A stretch of DNA of 64,000 nucleotides from Micromonospora_G sp044458865 (lineage in GTDB: Bacteria; Actinomycetota; Actinomycetes; Mycobacteriales; Micromonosporaceae). Shown piece after piece: positions 60,798-64,000 of the stretch; the stretch's first letter is position 1, and every line of letters starts with the position of its first letter. The notes beneath the pieces are model-generated. The model saw nothing but the letters and a program-made list of their open reading frames with translations. It was not told the origin of the DNA and did not search any database. Where the stretch lies: NCBI RefSeq assembly GCF_044458865.1, contig NZ_JBITIH010000005.1, forward strand, positions 62,001 through 126,000. Direction: 5' to 3'. A program made the position numbers and the translations under genes.

Positions 60798-62765
60798 ATG
60801 GCGCGGGCCGGCGTACGCAGCATCGCGTTCCTCCTCGCCCTCGCCGTGATCGCGGTGGCGACCGTCTCCTGGCCGCTGCTCGGCGGCACGGCGACCGCAG
60901 CCCCCGCGACGACGGTGCCGACCTACGCCCCGGCCGACCTCTGCACGACGGAGGAGTGGCAGGCGGACTTCCGGACCTGCGTCGACAAGCTCCAGGAGGT
61001 CGGTGGGTCAACCGCCGAGTGCCTGGATCCGCCCACCCCGGGTACGCCCGACTCCGGTCTCGCCGGCTGGTTCGCCGCCCGCCCCGACTCGGTCAAGGAA
61101 CCCGGTCCGCGCGGGCTCTACAGCGACTACGGCTATGCCGGCTACAGCTACGAGACCTACGACCTGGAGGGTGGCTGCGCGTCGAGCGTGGTCAACCCGG
61201 CGAGCCTCGCGCTCACCAAGGTGGCAAGTGGTGAGCTGATGGCGGCAACGGCGGTCATCGGCGCGTCGAACGCGCTCCGGGAACGGGCCTGGGATCCCCG
61301 GACCATGTGGGACTGGGCGAATCCCCTGGTCGAACAGGCAACCAAGGCAGTGTACGAGAAGGTCTTCAGCGTCTTCGGCATCATTACTCTCTGTGTTGTC
61401 GGGCTCTATCTGCTGTGGCGGTCGCGGCAGTCCGAGATGAGCCACGCGATGACGACCGCCGGCTGGGCGCTGTTGGTGATGGTGGCGGTGACCGCACTGG
61501 CCGCGTGGCCGGTGCAGTCGGCGAATGTCGCCGACAACGCCCTGATCTCCTCGCTCAGCGTCGTGCACGAGGCCGTCGGACCCTCGACCAAGGATGTCCC
61601 TGCGGGGGAATGCGCGGCGCCTGACCCGGACTGGTGTGTAGACAAACGGCCGCCAGCGGTACGAGCCAGTGACATCTCGACCGAGACCATGCTCTACCGG
61701 AACTGGCTGCGTGGCCTGCTGGGCTCGGCCGACAGCGTGACCGCGAAGAAATACGGCGAGGCGTTGTACGACGCCAAGTCGCTGACCTGGGAGGAGACCG
61801 AGCGGCTACGGGCGAACCCCACCACCCGGGACACCATCTTCGAGGCGAAGAAGAACCAGTGGAACAAGGTCGCCCAACAGATCAAGATCGAGGACCCGGA
61901 GGCGTACGAGTACCTACAGGGCAGCCGGGACATGGAGCGAATCGGCGCGGGCTTCATCGCCGCGCTTGCCGCCCTGCTCTTCGCCCTCTTCGACCTGACC
62001 GCCTCGCTGTTGGTCCTGCTCGGCTTCCTGATCTTCCGTTGGGCTGTCATCGCCGCGCCGGTGCTCGGCACCGTGGGCCTGATGCGGCCCGCGAGCGCCG
62101 GGCTGCGTCGGCTGGCGAACGCGGTCGTCGCGGCGGTGTTCAACATCGCCATCTTCGGGACCGGCGCGGCCATCTACCTGTTCGCCGTCGACCTGGTGAT
62201 GAGCACACCGACCCTGCCCGGCTGGTTGCAGGTCGTGCTCGTGTTCCTGACCGGCGTGGTCGGGTGGCTGCTACTGCGGCCGTACCGACGGATCACCCAA
62301 CTCGGCGGCAAGACGACCACGCGTACGGTCGATGCCGAGCAGTCCTGGCACCGCCGCTTCCTTCGTGACCTGCGGGAGTCGTCCCGCTCCGACCAGTCCG
62401 ACTCCCGCAGCGACCGAGCGGTCGGCAAGCGCCGCGAGGTGATGGCCGAGCAGACCAACCTGCGGCCCGAGGCCCGGTTGGAGGATCCGTCGCACTCGGC
62501 CGACACCCGTGCCAGCGAGCGACCGGATGGCCCGGAGGGTCGCCCGGACGGCCGGGAAGAGTCCGGCGGGGACGGCCAGCCGGGCCGGGACAGCCCAGCG
62601 AAGCAGACCGCACCACGTCCCCGAAGCGGACGGGGCGCGGAGTGGACCGATCCGGACGTGCCGGCGGAGAAGCCGACGTACGTGCTCTACCGCCCCGACT
62701 CGGCCAAGCGGCCGGAGACGACGCCGACGCCGACCGCACCCCGGATCCGGTCCGAGGCGAGGTAG
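60798..62765 (+). CDS. VirB6/TrbL-like polytopic membrane protein, 655 aa
   Basis: Signal-like N-terminus (SIAFLLALAVIAVATVSWPL followed by ATAAPA), then an exported region with four cysteines (LCTTEEWQADFRTCVDKLQE) that may form disulfides. Transmembrane helices: VFGIITLCVVGLYLLWRSRQ, AGWALLVMVAVTALAAWPVQ, FIAALAALLFALFDLTASLL, VLLGFLIFRWAVIAAPVLGT, AVVAAVFNIAIFGTGAAIYL and LQVVLVFLTGVVGWLLLRPY. The C-terminal ~150 residues are charged and disordered. Size, topology and position after the ATPase fit the VirB6/TrbL channel protein. It starts one base after the ATPase stop. Confidence 0.8.
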   Translation: MARAGVRSIAFLLALAVIAVATVSWPLLGGTATAAPATTVPTYAPADLCTTEEWQADFRTCVDKLQEVGGSTAECLDPPTPGTPDSGLAGWFAARPDSVKEPGPRGLYSDYGYAGYSYETYDLEGGCASSVVNPASLALTKVASGELMAATAVIGASNALRERAWDPRTMWDWANPLVEQATKAVYEKVFSVFGIITLCVVGLYLLWRSRQSEMSHAMTTAGWALLVMVAVTALAAWPVQSANVADNALISSLSVVHEAVGPSTKDVPAGECAAPDPDWCVDKRPPAVRASDISTETMLYRNWLRGLLGSADSVTAKKYGEALYDAKSLTWEETERLRANPTTRDTIFEAKKNQWNKVAQQIKIEDPEAYEYLQGSRDMERIGAGFIAALAALLFALFDLTASLLVLLGFLIFRWAVIAAPVLGTVGLMRPASAGLRRLANAVVAAVFNIAIFGTGAAIYLFAVDLVMSTPTLPGWLQVVLVFLTGVVGWLLLRPYRRITQLGGKTTTRTVDAEQSWHRRFLRDLRESSRSDQSDSRSDRAVGKRREVMAEQTNLRPEARLEDPSHSADTRASERPDGPEGRPDGREESGGDGQPGRDSPAKQTAPRPRSGRGAEWTDPDVPAEKPTYVLYRPDSAKRPETTPTPTAPRIRSEAR

Positions 62766-62768
62766 ATC

Positions 62769-63317
62769 GTGCGACGCGCACTCGAGACCCTGGTCACCGG
62801 CATCCTGCGGTCCCGACTCGGGGTCGCACTGATGCTGGCCGTGCTGATCCTGGGCGTGGTGGGTGCGGCCCGACTCGTCTCCGGCGTCTCCGGTTCCGAT
62901 TCCGGGCTCGCCGGGGCACCGGTCGAGCCGATCGCCACGGTCGACCCGACGACCGGCGACGACGGCGTCATCGCCACCGAACCGCCTCCCACGCCACGGA
63001 CCAGTCCGGGCGCGGCGGCGCCGGAGGAGGTCGCCGCCAGGTTCGCCGCTGCCTGGCTCGCCCACGACGGGGTGTCGGCACAGCAGTGGTACGACAAGCT
63101 CCGTCCCCTCTCCACGAGCGGACTGGCCGACCGGCTCAGCGGCGTGGACCCGACGGGAGTGCCGGCGGAGCGGCTCACCGGCGACCTGGAGGTCGTCACC
63201 CGCAGCGACGAGTTCGTCGAGGTCAGCGTGCCGGTCGACGCCGGCACGCTACGTCTCGAACTCGTCGCCCCACAGGGGCGGTGGTTGGTCGACGCGGTGG
63301 ATTGGGAGCGAGGATGA
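62769..63317 (+). CDS. VirB8/TcpC-like single-pass membrane protein, 182 aa
   Basis: GTG at 62769, three bases after the preceding stop. A transmembrane helix (RLGVALMLAVLILGVVGAAR) is followed by a short linker and a 100-residue exported domain (EEVAARFAAAWLAHDGVSAQ, VTRSDEFVEVSVPVDAGTLR, LVDAVDW end) with the NTF2-like helix-sheet pattern of VirB8/TcpC proteins. Its stop (63315-63317) overlaps a tiny 8-codon ORF. Likely a periplasm-side scaffold of the secretion machine. Confidence 0.75.
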   Translation: MRRALETLVTGILRSRLGVALMLAVLILGVVGAARLVSGVSGSDSGLAGAPVEPIATVDPTTGDDGVIATEPPPTPRTSPGAAAPEEVAARFAAAWLAHDGVSAQQWYDKLRPLSTSGLADRLSGVDPTGVPAERLTGDLEVVTRSDEFVEVSVPVDAGTLRLELVAPQGRWLVDAVDWERG

Positions 63318-63340
63318 GCACTGTCCGGAGTGGGCGATGA
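63314..63340 (+). other. Micro-ORF of eight codons linking two secretion genes
   Basis: ATGAGCACTGTCCGGAGTGG... opens at 63314, overlapping the VirB8-like stop (ATGA), and closes at 63338-63340, overlapping the ATG of the next gene (ATGA at 63337-63340). It encodes MSTVRSGR and is probably only a translational bridge. Confidence 0.5.
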
Positions 63341-64000
63341 GCGACGACCAGGATTCCGCGGCGAGCGCCCGGCGCAGGCGGCTGCCGGCGCTGGCAATCG
63401 CGCTCACCGCCGCGCTGGCGCTGCTCTGTTGCACCGGGGGGACCGGGGCGCTGCTCTTCTCCGAATTCCTCGGCAGTTCGGATGACCCGGCGCTCACCAC
63501 CTTCGGCTGTGGCCAGGACAAGCCAATCGAGATCAAGGACGGTCTGCCGATCGTCGAGCCGTACGACGCGGCCCAGATGCGCAACGCGGCAGTCATCATC
63601 AACGTGGGTGCGCAGATGCAGGTTCCCCCACGAGGCTGGGTGATCGCGGTGGCGACAGCCATGCAGGAGTCCCGGTTGAGCAACCTGCCACATCTCGGCG
63701 CCAGTAACGACCACGACTCGATCGGCCTGTTCCAGCAGCGGCCCTCGCAGGGCTGGGGTACGCCCCAGCAACTGCTGGACCCCGAGTACACCTCACGCAA
63801 GTTCTACGAGAAGCTGCTGGAGGTACCCGGCTGGCAGAAGAAACGGCTGACCGATGCCGCGCAGCGGGTCCAGCGCAGCGCCTTCCCGGACGCGTACGCC
63901 AAGCACGAAACCATCGCCACCCAGATCGTGAACGCACTCACCAAGGGTGCCGCCCGCGCGGCTGGCGCCGGTGTGCCGGTGAGCGGTGCCGATCTGCAAT
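63337..64000 (+). CDS. Lytic-transglycosylase-like secretion protein, N-terminal part (VirB1-like; runs off the window)
   Basis: Translated by hand because the frame is still open at the window end. ATG at 63337. A transmembrane helix (LPALAIALTAALALLCCTGG) anchors the protein; then GQDKPIEIKDG and a muramidase-like domain with VIAVATAMQESRLSNLPHLG (a candidate catalytic glutamate), SIGLFQQRPSQGWGTPQQLL, DPEYTSRKFYEKLLEVPGWQ and QRVQRSAFPDAYAKHETIA. This resembles lytic transglycosylases that open peptidoglycan for type IV machines; in actinobacteria it is often followed by an NlpC/P60 peptidase domain, which would lie beyond the edge. 221 residues are visible. Confidence 0.85.
   Translation, partial: MSDDQDSAASARRRRLPALAIALTAALALLCCTGGTGALLFSEFLGSSDDPALTTFGCGQDKPIEIKDGLPIVEPYDAAQMRNAAVIINVGAQMQVPPRGWVIAVATAMQESRLSNLPHLGASNDHDSIGLFQQRPSQGWGTPQQLLDPEYTSRKFYEKLLEVPGWQKKRLTDAAQRVQRSAFPDAYAKHETIATQIVNALTKGAARAAGAGVPVSGADLQ

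Noticed and set aside
1..64000. CRISPR arrays, insertion sequences, rRNA genes
   Set aside because: No regularly spaced direct repeats with spacers, no transposase-like protein and no rRNA-like sequence were recognised.

Overview
The window is high-GC DNA with dense, mostly short-gapped genes, many GTG starts, TANNNT -10 boxes six to seven bases before start codons (leaderless transcripts) and a mycobacterial-type SOS box. This points to a filamentous actinobacterium, most likely of the Micromonosporaceae. That placement is an inference from gene content and style; no rRNA or marker gene could be compared.

Left part (1-13.4 kb): a multi-HAMP sensor kinase cut by the window edge is divergent from an anti-sigma-kinase/GAF/SpoIIE-phosphatase fusion. 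Then come a TetR regulator, an FAD-binding oxidoreductase, a prolyl-oligopeptidase-family peptidase, a secreted GH16 glucanase with a ricin-type lectin domain, a threonine/serine dehydratase-like PLP enzyme, a DUF4352-like membrane protein, a STAS anti-anti-sigma factor, MscL, a small protein under a LexA box, and a PRC-barrel-like protein.

Central accessory island (13.4-24.2 kb): an SCO2521-like gene and a coupled SCO2524/SCO2523/SCO2522-like operon (with a variant KGGTGR P-loop protein) flank two plus-strand genes. These are a D-amino-acid-oxidase-like flavoenzyme and a 1449-residue DUF4062-NACHT-HEAT STAND NTPase. This is the best candidate in the window for an undescribed conflict or signalling system.

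Regulators and enzymes (24.2-44.7 kb): ATPase-LuxR and PP2C phosphatase (divergent), Sir2 deacylase, DUF4184 membrane protein, XRE regulator with type I methionine aminopeptidase (divergent, palindromic operator), hemerythrin protein, a large BTAD/SARP-type ATPase regulator, tRNA-Lys(UUU), a MacB-like ABC system with a lipoprotein adaptor, DUF1275 protein, a stand-alone NRPS condensation-like protein, SDR plus TetR, a methyltransferase and a NuoD homologue standing alone.

Right part (44.7-64 kb): a very long disordered membrane protein, a glycine betaine/choline-type ABC importer split into two divergent units, small membrane proteins, a RbsC-like permease, and the folP-folB-folK-DUF3180 folate cluster. 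Divergent from folP begins a tightly packed operon resembling a type IV secretion apparatus: pilin-like peptide, VirB3/PrgI-like protein, a 43-residue bridging ORF, VirB4-like ATPase, VirB6/TrbL-like protein, VirB8-like protein and a lytic-transglycosylase-like protein cut by the right edge. Many operons here are linked by ATGA/GTGA start-stop overlaps.
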